DNA of 15,311 bases from Chitinophagaceae bacterium (GTDB taxonomy: Bacteria > Bacteroidota > Bacteroidia > Chitinophagales > Chitinophagaceae): positions 1 through 15,311 of the forward strand of contig JAOQAL010000681.1 of assembly GCA_025963615.1 (NCBI GenBank). The letters are read 5' to 3'. A model generated the notes under the pieces. The model was given only the letters and a program-made list of their open reading frames with translations, searched no databases and was not told the origin of the DNA. The translations under genes and the position numbers were made by a program. Each line of letters opens with the position of its first letter. Positions within the stretch are counted from its first letter, which is position 1. Below are positions 1 through 6,987 of the stretch, in pieces.

Positions 1-45
1 TGCACCAGCCAGAATTACTTTTCCATATCGTATATTTTCGCTCAT
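1..45 (-). CDS. Probable uroporphyrinogen-III C-methyltransferase (SUMT), 5' end only
   Basis: Only the first 15 codons are in the window, read leftwards from the ATG at 43-45: MSENIRYGKVILAGA. The hydrophobic strand ending in GA, with a Lys before it, resembles the N-terminus of SUMT/CobA/CysG-type methyltransferases (KVxLVGAGPGDPELLT), where the glycine loop would lie just outside the window. SUMT methylates uroporphyrinogen III to precorrin-2, the first step to siroheme, the cofactor of assimilatory sulfite reductase. Position supports this: it lies 34 bases downstream of cysE on the same strand, as the apparent fifth gene of a sulfate assimilation operon. The identification rests on 15 residues plus context, so another Rossmann-like enzyme is possible. 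Confidence 0.5.
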   Translation of the reverse strand, partial: MSENIRYGKVILAGA

Positions 46-79
46 TCAGTACCGGGTTTATGGTAAGTTTTTAAGTCTG

Positions 80-943
80 CTAAACGTTTTTTTTATCCTT
101 GACTTTAAAAATATCTTCCCCAGCTTCTTTAACGGATACCTTTTCTCTTGCACTTATTTCACTTTTATGAGATACCAATGAAAAAGGAGGAATTTTATCG
201 GTAATCCAGACATTGGCACCAATTATACTGTCATGCCCAATCATTGCTTTTCCCCCCAGGATGGCGGCGCCGGGATAAATGATGACATTGTCTTCGATCG
301 TGGGATGCCGTCGGTCTAATGAGACCGCTTTGTCTTTTGAAGTATTCAACGCCCCCAGGGTTACTCCCTGGTAAATTTTAACATTATTGCCAATCACGGT
401 TGTTTCACCGATTACGATACCGGTTCCATGATCAATAAAAAATGAATCTCCAATTTCTGCACCGGGATGAATATCGATACCCGTTTTACTATGCGCATAT
501 TCTGTAAATAATCTTGGAAGAATACCGGCACCCTGCTTCCACAGGTTATGCGCTATGCGGTAAACAGCTGTAGCATAAAAACCAGGATAGGTGATGAGCA
601 CTTCTTCCATACTTTGCGCGGCCGGGTCATATTGTGAAACAACCGAAGCATCTTTTAAAAGGCTATCATAAATGGAAGGGAACGCTTCAAAAAAAACTTC
701 TGCTACTGATTGTGCTTTATTCCCGTCTTTTACCACATCATAAACAAGCGTTGACAGGTGACTCTTTAAACTCCGGAATTTTTTTTCAAATTCAGCCAAT
801 TTTTCAGTCTGACCGGTACGGGGTATAAAAACCAACAGGAATAACTGGTCTATAAACTGGTAAGCGAACTCTTTATCCGGAAATGCTATTCCGGATTTCG
901 TGTTTTTGTCGAATAACAGTTTTATAAATTTTGACTCACTCAT
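80..943 (-). CDS. cysE: Serine O-acetyltransferase
   Basis: This enzyme transfers acetyl from acetyl-CoA to L-serine, giving O-acetylserine, the carbon acceptor for sulfide in cysteine synthesis (cytosolic). The 287-residue protein has an N-terminal helical part (about 1-140) and a left-handed beta-helix of hexapeptide repeats (about 150-255). Residues matching the E. coli catalytic set are visible: Asp157 in GIDIHP (E. coli D143), His172 in DHGTG (H158) and His213 in RRHP (H193). The loop between the two histidines is six residues longer than in E. coli, with an extra NTSKDKAVSLD stretch. The start is the only sensible ATG before the conserved helical region. It lies 34 bases after cysN and 34 bases before the SUMT start, so it belongs to the cys operon and couples acceptor supply to sulfide production. 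It could also be named epsC in Bacteroidota annotation. Confidence 0.93.
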   Translation of the reverse strand: MSESKFIKLLFDKNTKSGIAFPDKEFAYQFIDQLFLLVFIPRTGQTEKLAEFEKKFRSLKSHLSTLVYDVVKDGNKAQSVAEVFFEAFPSIYDSLLKDASVVSQYDPAAQSMEEVLITYPGFYATAVYRIAHNLWKQGAGILPRLFTEYAHSKTGIDIHPGAEIGDSFFIDHGTGIVIGETTVIGNNVKIYQGVTLGALNTSKDKAVSLDRRHPTIEDNVIIYPGAAILGGKAMIGHDSIIGANVWITDKIPPFSLVSHKSEISAREKVSVKEAGEDIFKVKDKKNV

Positions 944-977
944 GTTCGTGTATGCTTTTTATCATGCCAAACGGTCT

Positions 978-2219
978 TTATTGAAATAATACAGCGGCTA
1001 CCGTACTATTGCTTGTTTCATCAATTAATATGGCGCTGCCGTTTGCACTAATCTCCGCAAAGGAATCGAACACCAGTGGCGATGCCGTTTTAATAGTAGC
1101 CCTTACGACTTCGTTTAGTTTTACGGGACCTTCCACCGGCAGTTGTTGCAACGTGTTTACATCCAGTTTATATTCTATACTTTTTACTACCGCGCGCACC
1201 AACCTGCTGTTATGCTGCAGGTAATATTTATTTCCTGAGTGTAATGGCTTTTCATCCATCCAGCAGAGCAGGGTTTGCAGTTCATTACCGACTTTTATAT
1301 TTTCCCCTGCCTTCACAATGGTATCACCGCGACTGATATCAATATCATCCTTCAACTGGATGACCACACTTTGAGGAGCAAAAACCTCCTCTACTTCCTG
1401 ACCGGCTATTTCTAATTTTGAAATAGATGATTCAATACCTGAAGGAAGTATTTTAACTACATCTCCTTTTTTATAGATACCGCTTATTACTTTACCGGCA
1501 TAACCTCTGTAATCATGCAATTCTTCTGTTTGCGGACGGATTACAAGCTGTACCTGGAAACGGGAATCCGTATGATTGATATCATTGTCTGTTTCTATCT
1601 CTTCCAGGAATTGAAGCAATGGTTTTCCTTCAAACCAGTCCATTTTTTCTGATCTGTCAACAATATTATCGCCCAGCAAAGCACTCATCGGGATATAGGC
1701 AATATCCTCCAGGTTTAATTGCCTTGCCATAGCCGCATAATCAATCACAATATCATTAAACACATCCCTTGAATAATCCACAAGATCCATTTTATTAATT
1801 GCTACTACCACATGCGGAATTTTCAATAGCGAAGCGATAATGGAATGACGCCGGGTTTGTTCGACCACACCCTGCCGGGCATCAACTAAAATGATTACCA
1901 GGCTGGCATTGGACGCCCCGGTAATCATATTGCGGGTATACTGTACATGCCCGGGGGCATCGGCAATAATAAATTTTCTATTCGGTGTAGAAAAATAACG
2001 ATAGGCGACATCGATGGTAATTCCTTGTTCTCTTTCTGCACGCAGGCCATCTGTCAATAAGGCCAGGTCAATCCCACCGGTTTCTTTATTCTTCGATTGT
2101 TTTTCCAGTTGCTCCAGTTGATCCGTAAGAATATTTTTACTGTCATACAACAAACGTCCTATGAGTGTGCTTTTGCCATCATCTACGCTTCCTGCAGTTA
2201 TAAATCTTAATAAATCCAT
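978..2219 (-). CDS. cysN: Sulfate adenylyltransferase subunit 1 (GTPase)
   Basis: This is the GTPase subunit of ATP sulfurylase; GTP hydrolysis drives formation of APS from ATP and sulfate by CysD. All translation-factor-type G motifs are readable: G1 GSVDDGKS at 10-17, the switch Thr68 in GITID, G3 DAPGH at 87-91 and G4 NKMD at 142-145. EF-Tu-like beta-barrel domains follow. At 413 residues it is a stand-alone CysN: there is no C-terminal APS kinase (CysC) domain as found in fused CysNC/NodQ proteins. That agrees with the APS-reductase type of the neighbouring cysH. It starts 102 bases after the cysD stop; this gap, the largest inside the operon, holds no convincing gene or hairpin. The gap to cysE is 34 bases. 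Confidence 0.95.
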   Translation of the reverse strand: MDLLRFITAGSVDDGKSTLIGRLLYDSKNILTDQLEQLEKQSKNKETGGIDLALLTDGLRAEREQGITIDVAYRYFSTPNRKFIIADAPGHVQYTRNMITGASNASLVIILVDARQGVVEQTRRHSIIASLLKIPHVVVAINKMDLVDYSRDVFNDIVIDYAAMARQLNLEDIAYIPMSALLGDNIVDRSEKMDWFEGKPLLQFLEEIETDNDINHTDSRFQVQLVIRPQTEELHDYRGYAGKVISGIYKKGDVVKILPSGIESSISKLEIAGQEVEEVFAPQSVVIQLKDDIDISRGDTIVKAGENIKVGNELQTLLCWMDEKPLHSGNKYYLQHNSRLVRAVVKSIEYKLDVNTLQQLPVEGPVKLNEVVRATIKTASPLVFDSFAEISANGSAILIDETSNSTVAAVLFQ

Positions 2220-2321
2220 GAAAGGTTTATTGTTTTTAGTTTCTTGTTACCAGTATGTTTCGGGGATACCGGGTGGCCTTAGGTTTATTCTTTTTGCCAC
2301 GATGACCAGGACCCCATTCAT

Positions 2322-3230
2322 TTAAAAATATCCATTCTTCTTCCGGTCTTCCATAGCCGCTTCTGTCACTTTATCATCAATTCTTGTTTCGCCCCGTTCA
2401 CTTATTCTTGTCGCGATAATTTCATTAATCACCTCATCAAGTGAAGAGGCATTGGATTCCACCGCTGCGGTACAAGTCATATCGCCCACGGTACGGTACC
2501 GGACTTTCCTTTTTGACACGATATCGTTTTCATCCATATTAATAAAACCAGATACTGCTACGAGTTGTCCTTCATGCTCTATCACGTCTCTTTCGTGGGA
2601 AAAATAGATTGAAGGCAAATCAATCTTTTCTTTGCGGATATAATTCCAGATATCCAGTTCTGTCCAGTTACTGATGGGAAACACTCTTACATTTTCACCT
2701 TTGTGAATCCGGCCGTTGTAAATATTCCAGATCTCGGGTCGCTGCAGCTTAGGGTTCCATTGCCCGAATTCGTCACGGACAGAAAAAATTCTTTCCTTCG
2801 CCCTTGCTTTTTCTTCATCTCGCCGGCCGCCGCCAATACAGGCATCGAATTTGAATTCTTCGATCGTATCCAATAAGGTATAAGTTTGCAGCCAATTACG
2901 GCTGGCAAATTTTCCTTTCGGTTCTGTCAGGTTTTTTTGTTTAATGGTGTCTTCCACCTTACGGACAATGAGGGATGCATTTACTTTAGCACTGAACAGA
3001 TCCCGGAACGCTAAAGCTTCCGGAAAGTTATGCCCGGTGTCTACATGCACCAGCGGAAAAGGTATTTTACCCGGAGCAAATGCTTTTACAGCAAGATGAA
3101 CCAATGTGATAGAATCTTTACCACCACTGAATAACAGGGCAGGTCTTTCAAACTGCGCTGCTATTTCACGAAATATATGGATGCTCTCGGTTTCTAACTG
3201 TTCAAGATAATCCAATCGGTATCCGGTCAT
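2322..3230 (-). CDS. cysD: Sulfate adenylyltransferase subunit 2
   Basis: This is the catalytic subunit of ATP sulfurylase, which adenylates sulfate to adenosine 5'-phosphosulfate together with CysN. The protein has 302 residues, the usual family length. It carries the PP-loop pyrophosphatase motif SGGKDS at 35-40, then the family stretches HVDTGHNFPE, GGRRDEEKARAKERIFS and the C-terminal KKNGYF ending typical of CysD. The ATG at 3228-3230 is directly followed by the conserved YRLDYLEQLETESIHI helix, so the start is secure. It follows cysH by 45 bases and precedes cysN by 102 bases on the same strand, the second gene of the operon. Nothing is missing in the active site. Confidence 0.96.
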   Translation of the reverse strand: MTGYRLDYLEQLETESIHIFREIAAQFERPALLFSGGKDSITLVHLAVKAFAPGKIPFPLVHVDTGHNFPEALAFRDLFSAKVNASLIVRKVEDTIKQKNLTEPKGKFASRNWLQTYTLLDTIEEFKFDACIGGGRRDEEKARAKERIFSVRDEFGQWNPKLQRPEIWNIYNGRIHKGENVRVFPISNWTELDIWNYIRKEKIDLPSIYFSHERDVIEHEGQLVAVSGFINMDENDIVSKRKVRYRTVGDMTCTAAVESNASSLDEVINEIIATRISERGETRIDDKVTEAAMEDRKKNGYF

Positions 3231-3276
3231 ATTCTTTTTTTATCCGATCCGCTATCTGCAGATTTAATTTATAAAA

Positions 3277-4011
3277 CTATTGTTTAACTGTTGCTTCTTC
3301 GTGTACATGCAAACCACATTCTTTTTTGGAGCTATCCTCCCACCACCAGCGGCCGGCCCTAAAATCTTCTCCAGGTCTAACAGCTCTTGTGCAGGGTGCG
3401 CATCCAATACTCACAAATCCCTTATCATGTAACGGGTTGTAGGGAACATTATTTTGTCTGATATATTCTTTCACCTGCTCCGTTGTCCAGTGTAATAAAG
3501 GATGATATTTTAAAACCTGATTTACTGCATCCCATTCAACGGGCTGCATATCATTACGGTTCTGCGAATGTTCCGAACGGATGCCCGTAATCCACAATTT
3601 TTTTCCTTTTAAGGCTCTTTGCAAAGGCTCTACTTTCCGGATATGACAGCATGATTTCCTGTTCTCCACCGATTCATAAAAACTATTGGGGCCTTTTTCT
3701 GCTACAAATTCCTGCAGGGCTGTGGCGTCAGGATAATAAGCAGTCACCCGGGTGTTATATTTTTCCAAGGTCTGCACCCAGGTAGAATATGTTTCAGGAA
3801 ATAAACGACCGGTATCCAGCGTGAAAATTTCAACCGGCAATTGCATTTTTACCAGGAGATCCGTAATTACCTGGTCTTCAAAACTAAAGCTGGTAGAAAA
3901 AACAGATGCCTCCTGAAATTGTGTCGCTAGTAATTTCAGGGATTCAGTCTCGCTGAGTCCGCTAATTTTTAAGAGAATTTCCTCTACGCTATCTTGATTT
4001 GAACCGATCAT
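3277..4011 (-). CDS. cysH: Assimilatory adenylyl-sulfate (APS) reductase, [4Fe-4S] type
   Basis: This enzyme reduces APS to sulfite and AMP using thioredoxin or glutaredoxin electrons. The 244-residue protein has the PAPS-reductase fold (TLDTGRLFPET at 65-75). It carries the complete iron-sulfur signature of the APS-using branch: CysCys at 121-122, CxxC at Cys204/Cys207, and the redox-active C-terminal Cys232 in ECGLH. In the family the CC...CxxC cluster marks preference for APS (bacterial and plant type) over PAPS, and no APS kinase gene lies in the window. This is the first gene of the operon. Its ATG at 4009-4011 lies 51 bases after the stop of a polycysteine leader peptide and about 120 bases after the predicted transcription start. 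No strong Shine-Dalgarno precedes it; the upstream stretch is A/T-rich, as is common in Bacteroidota. Confidence 0.95.
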   Translation of the reverse strand: MIGSNQDSVEEILLKISGLSETESLKLLATQFQEASVFSTSFSFEDQVITDLLVKMQLPVEIFTLDTGRLFPETYSTWVQTLEKYNTRVTAYYPDATALQEFVAEKGPNSFYESVENRKSCCHIRKVEPLQRALKGKKLWITGIRSEHSQNRNDMQPVEWDAVNQVLKYHPLLHWTTEQVKEYIRQNNVPYNPLHDKGFVSIGCAPCTRAVRPGEDFRAGRWWWEDSSKKECGLHVHEEATVKQ

Positions 4012-4062
4012 GAAAAGATTTTAATAAAAGATGTATTCCGGGAAGCAAGCAGGCGAGAGTCG

Positions 4063-4113
4063 TCAACAACAACATTGCCGGGAAATACGATATTTATGTA
4101 AAAAATGCTGCAT
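4063..4113 (-). CDS. Candidate polycysteine leader peptide of the cys operon
   Basis: A 16-codon reading frame lies in the 5' leader of cysH: ATG at 4111-4113, then MQHFLHKYRISRQCCC, stop TGA at 4063-4065. The last three sense codons are TGT TGT TGT. Its ATG is about 20 bases after the transcription start predicted from the TTG-N20-TACATTTG promoter, with a weak GGTAGA element before it. A run of codons for the end product of a biosynthetic operon, just before a leader stop, is the hallmark of amino-acid attenuators (his, trp, leu), and polycysteine upstream frames that regulate sulfur genes are known in mycobacteria. Inference: ribosome stalling at the Cys codons when Cys-tRNA is scarce relieves repression of cysHDNE. 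Expression is unproven and a 51-base frame can arise by chance; the Cys triplet and the location are what make it credible. Confidence 0.6.
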   Translation of the reverse strand: MQHFLHKYRISRQCCC

Positions 4114-4136
4114 TTAAAGTCTACCAAAGTGATAGG

Positions 4137-4167
4137 CAAATGTAGCTATCTCCGGCTATAAAGTCAA
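4137..4167 (-). promoter_or_regulatory. Predicted Bacteroidota-type promoter of the cys operon
   Basis: On the minus strand TTG (4165-4167) is followed after 20 bases by TACATTTG (4137-4144), matching the Bacteroidota/Flavobacterium consensus TTG-N17-23-TAnnTTTG exactly. Transcription would start near 4130, about 120 bases before the cysH ATG, so the polycysteine leader frame lies wholly inside the transcript. Confidence 0.65.
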
Positions 4168-4185
4168 GTTTTTATTGTGAAAACT

Positions 4186-4214
4186 CCTTAAATAACAGCT
4201 GTTAGTTATTAAGG
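4186..4214 (-). terminator. Inverted repeat after rfbD, candidate terminator
   Basis: On the plus strand CCTTAAATAAC (4186-4196) and GTTATTAAGG (4205-4214) are complementary with one bulged base and an 8-base loop. Read on the minus strand it follows the rfbD stop by about 24 bases and is followed by AGTTTT, a poor U-tract. It sits between the end of the nucleotide-sugar operon and the -33 element of the cys promoter. A terminator for the former is the simplest reading; because the stem is A/T-rich and only about 19 bases upstream of the cys -33 element, a regulator-binding site for the cys operon is the alternative. Confidence 0.4.
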
Positions 4215-4237
4215 TGATTGAAAATATTCCCGCCAGC

Positions 4238-5104
4238 CTATTGCTGTGGTCTTTGGAGGCATTCAGCCAGGCCGGTTTCCCAAAAACGGGGCTTGATTGC
4301 ATAAACTTCCTGGATTTTTTTATTGTTCAGGACAGTGTACCGGGGACGTCTGGCAGGCGTCGGATATTCCCGGGTAAAAACGGGATTTATCTTACAATTA
4401 CTTTGTGTAAATCGTTTGATCGCTTTTGAAAAATCAAACCATGAAATCGCACCGCTATTGCTGAAATGAAAAATTCCGGGATGCCAGGTCCCTGAAGAAA
4501 CAATTATCATGATTGCCTGGGCAAGATCCGCGGCATAGGTAGGCGAACCGAACTGGTCATTAACTACATTAATTTCAGACTTTTCATTCATCAACCGCCG
4601 CATTGTTTTTACAAAGTTTTTCCCAACCGGGGAATAGACCCATGAAGTGCGTATGATTAACGAATTTTCATTGTTGTTTAGTGCCTTTTGCTCTCCATCA
4701 AGTTTGGAAGCACCATACACATTCACCGGATTTGTAGCGAAATCTTCCGTATAAGGAGTGGTAGCGGTTCCATCAAATACATAATCGGTAGAAATATGAA
4801 TAAATCCAGTATCAAATTCTTTACAAATGAGAGCCAGTTGTCCGACGGCTTCGCCATTTACAAGGAACGCGCGCTCTTTATCTGTCTCAGCCTTGTCTAC
4901 GCCAGTATAAGCAGCACAATTAATGCAAAACGCGGGGGATAAAGAATTGAAAAAAGACCTGACCGCTTCAAAATCATCAATACGTAATTCGGCGCTGGGA
5001 GGAAATAAGAACTCAAATTGCGGATAGCTGTCAGCAAGCTTGTTCAATTCGCCCCCTACCTGACCGCTGCCTCCGGTTACTAATATTTTTTGTCGGTTAA
5101 CCAT
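4238..5104 (-). CDS. rfbD: dTDP-4-dehydrorhamnose reductase
   Basis: This is the last step of dTDP-L-rhamnose synthesis, the NAD(P)H reduction of dTDP-4-keto-rhamnose. The 288-residue short-chain dehydrogenase/reductase has the Rossmann motif GGSGQVG at 11-17, the STDYVFDG segment at 105-112 and the catalytic Tyr130/Lys134 pair in YGASK. These are followed by IRTSWVYSPVGKNFVKTM, typical of RmlD. The start overlaps the rfbC stop by one base (TAATG), implying translational coupling. It is the last gene of the minus-strand nucleotide-sugar operon. The first two enzymes of the pathway, RfbA and RfbB, are not in the window and must be encoded elsewhere. Confidence 0.94.
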   Translation of the reverse strand: MVNRQKILVTGGSGQVGGELNKLADSYPQFEFLFPPSAELRIDDFEAVRSFFNSLSPAFCINCAAYTGVDKAETDKERAFLVNGEAVGQLALICKEFDTGFIHISTDYVFDGTATTPYTEDFATNPVNVYGASKLDGEQKALNNNENSLIIRTSWVYSPVGKNFVKTMRRLMNEKSEINVVNDQFGSPTYAADLAQAIMIIVSSGTWHPGIFHFSNSGAISWFDFSKAIKRFTQSNCKINPVFTREYPTPARRPRYTVLNNKKIQEVYAIKPRFWETGLAECLQRPQQ

Positions 5105-5664
5105 TATTCTGCAAACTCAAAATTGTTTTTACAATCCCTTAATAGGGGCAGGAGGAGATCTTTCCCGGATACAATTTCTTTTCCTGCTATTATATTCCAG
5201 TCAATATTCAGAGAGGGATCATTATATAATATTCCGGCTTCACTTTCTTTGTTGTATAATTTATCACACTTGTATAAAATAGTGGCTTTTTCGCTTATTA
5301 CAGAAAATCCATGGGCGAAGCCTGCCGGTATTAACAGCTGCTTTTTATTCTCATCGGATAATTCTATCAAAAAGCTTTTCCCAAAACAGGGTGAGCCACT
5401 GCGGATATCAACGGCCACGTCAAGAATTTTACCGCTCAATACCCTGACCAGTTTAGTTTGTGCATAAGGATTCAACTGGTAGTGCAATCCACGGATAACA
5501 CCATATGAAGAACTTGACTGGTTGTCCTGTACAAACTGAAAAGGGATGCCGGCGTTATGGAATGTTTTTTCATTGTACGCCTCAAAAAAATAGCCCCTGC
5601 TATCCTCCAATACAGAAGGTTCAAAAATCATTAATCCTGGTAATTCTGTTTTATGAAATATCAT
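5104..5664 (-). CDS. rfbC: dTDP-4-dehydrorhamnose 3,5-epimerase
   Basis: This enzyme epimerises C3 and C5 of dTDP-4-keto-6-deoxyglucose, the third step of dTDP-L-rhamnose synthesis. The 186-residue cupin protein has family landmarks in order: FxDxRGYFFE (residues about 18-28), QDNQSSSSYGVIRGLHYQ with catalytic His61, VAVDIRSGSP at 83-92, IPAGFAHGF at 112-120, and the YKC...Y segment around 131-137. The length is normal for RmlC. It starts three bases after the stop of the upstream UDP-sugar dehydrogenase (TAA CGC ATG) and its stop overlaps the rfbD start, so the genes are almost certainly co-transcribed and coupled. Confidence 0.95.
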   Translation of the reverse strand: MIFHKTELPGLMIFEPSVLEDSRGYFFEAYNEKTFHNAGIPFQFVQDNQSSSSYGVIRGLHYQLNPYAQTKLVRVLSGKILDVAVDIRSGSPCFGKSFLIELSDENKKQLLIPAGFAHGFSVISEKATILYKCDKLYNKESEAGILYNDPSLNIDWNIIAGKEIVSGKDLLLPLLRDCKNNFEFAE

Positions 5665-5667
5665 GCG

Positions 5668-6957
5668 TTATAAACTCCAGTAAGTTCTTGTTGAAATTTT
5701 GTTACGATAAGTGCCTTTGAGATCGGCGATCATGGCATCTTTGTTTGTTATGCCTGCAAAATAATTATCATCGAGTTGCTGATAAGCCTTGTGCGGCACT
5801 GTAATTATAACAGCATCGTAATCATTTGCTATATTGTTAACCAAGCCGAACCCGTACTCGTGCTTCAGTTGATCTGAATCGGCAAATGGATCTTCGACAT
5901 CTACGTGCAGGTAAAATTTCTGCAAGGCTATTACGACATCCGCCACCTTTGAGTTACGAATATCACTGACATTCTCTTTAAACGTTGCCCCTTTCACAAG
6001 CACTTTAGCGGTCTTTACATTCCCCACCGTTTTAATAATATGCATCACCACTTTTTGTGCCACCCGGTTGGCCATATTATCATTTATATTTCGCCCGGCT
6101 AATATTACCTGCGAATGATAGCCCAATTTCTGTGCTTTGTAGGTTAGGTAATACGGATCTACTCCGATACAATGACCCCCTACCAGGCCGGGCTGAAATT
6201 TTAAAAAATTCCATTTTGTACCGGCAGCTTCAAGGACTTCATAGGTGTTGATGTTCATCATCTCAAAAATAATAGAGAGCTCATTCATTAAAGCGATATT
6301 CAGATCCCGCTGTGTGTTCTCAATTATTTTTGCGGCTTCTGCCACTTTAATCGACGAGGCTTTGTGCACTCCTGCTTCTGCCACCAGTTCATATACTTTT
6401 GCAATCTCTTCGAGTGATTCGGCATCGCATCCTGAAACAACTTTTATTACTTTGGATAACGTATGCGTTTTGTCGCCTGGGTTAATCCGTTCCGGAGAAT
6501 ATCCTGATTTAAAATCTGTAATATTTTTTAAGCCGGAAATCTTTTCAACGACCGGCAAACAATCTTCTTCTGTACAGCCGGGATAGACAGTGGATTCAAA
6601 TACGACATAATCGTTTTTCTTTACCACTTTACCAATCGTTTCTGATGCGCTTTTTACGGCGTTGAGATCCGGTATATTATGTTCATCCACCGGGGTGGGA
6701 ACTGCTACAATAAAAAAACTGGCTTCACGGAGCACTTCCAGGGAATCGGTAAACACGATATCACAACCGTCAAAAGCTTCTTTTTCCAGCTCATTGCTTG
6801 GATCGATGCCTTTCTTCATCATCTCAATCCGTTTTGAACTGATATCAAATGCTATGACGGAAATTTTTTTTGCAAACCCGAGGGCGATGGGAAGACCTAC
6901 ATACCCCAAACCAACCAATGCAAGTTTTCTTTTTTTATTGATAAGCTCCTGGTACAT
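5668..6957 (-). CDS. UDP-N-acetylhexosamine 6-dehydrogenase, WbpA/TviB type
   Basis: This NAD-dependent enzyme oxidises C6 of a UDP-sugar twice to give a UDP-uronic acid. The 429-residue protein has the N-terminal Rossmann motif GLGYVGLP at 16-23, the central AEAAKIIENTQRDLNIALMNEL helix and the catalytic Cys263 in GGHCIGVDPYYL. The HCIGVDPYYL form and the length place it with WbpA/TviB/WecC-like dehydrogenases acting on UDP-GlcNAc, UDP-GalNAc or UDP-ManNAc, not with UDP-glucose dehydrogenase (GGSCFPKD), which is a separate gene in this operon. The exact sugar cannot be read from sequence. It shares the operon with a WbpE-like aminotransferase, suggesting a UDP-aminouronate route as in Pseudomonas O-antigen synthesis. 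It lies 30 bases after the decarboxylase gene and three bases before rfbC. Confidence 0.85.
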   Translation of the reverse strand: MYQELINKKRKLALVGLGYVGLPIALGFAKKISVIAFDISSKRIEMMKKGIDPSNELEKEAFDGCDIVFTDSLEVLREASFFIVAVPTPVDEHNIPDLNAVKSASETIGKVVKKNDYVVFESTVYPGCTEEDCLPVVEKISGLKNITDFKSGYSPERINPGDKTHTLSKVIKVVSGCDAESLEEIAKVYELVAEAGVHKASSIKVAEAAKIIENTQRDLNIALMNELSIIFEMMNINTYEVLEAAGTKWNFLKFQPGLVGGHCIGVDPYYLTYKAQKLGYHSQVILAGRNINDNMANRVAQKVVMHIIKTVGNVKTAKVLVKGATFKENVSDIRNSKVADVVIALQKFYLHVDVEDPFADSDQLKHEYGFGLVNNIANDYDAVIITVPHKAYQQLDDNYFAGITNKDAMIADLKGTYRNKISTRTYWSL

Positions 6958-6987
6958 GATCGTTGAATTGAGTTTTAAGGTGCTTTA

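Noticed and set aside
2220..2321. Short minus-strand frame between cysD and cysN (24 codons starting directly after the cysD stop)
   Set aside because: No ribosome site, no recognisable composition or hairpin; a chance frame in a 102-base gap.
4012..4136. SAM or other classical riboswitch in the cys leader
   Set aside because: The leader shows no strong multi-helix fold or conserved riboswitch core that I can recognise; the polycysteine frame explains the leader better.
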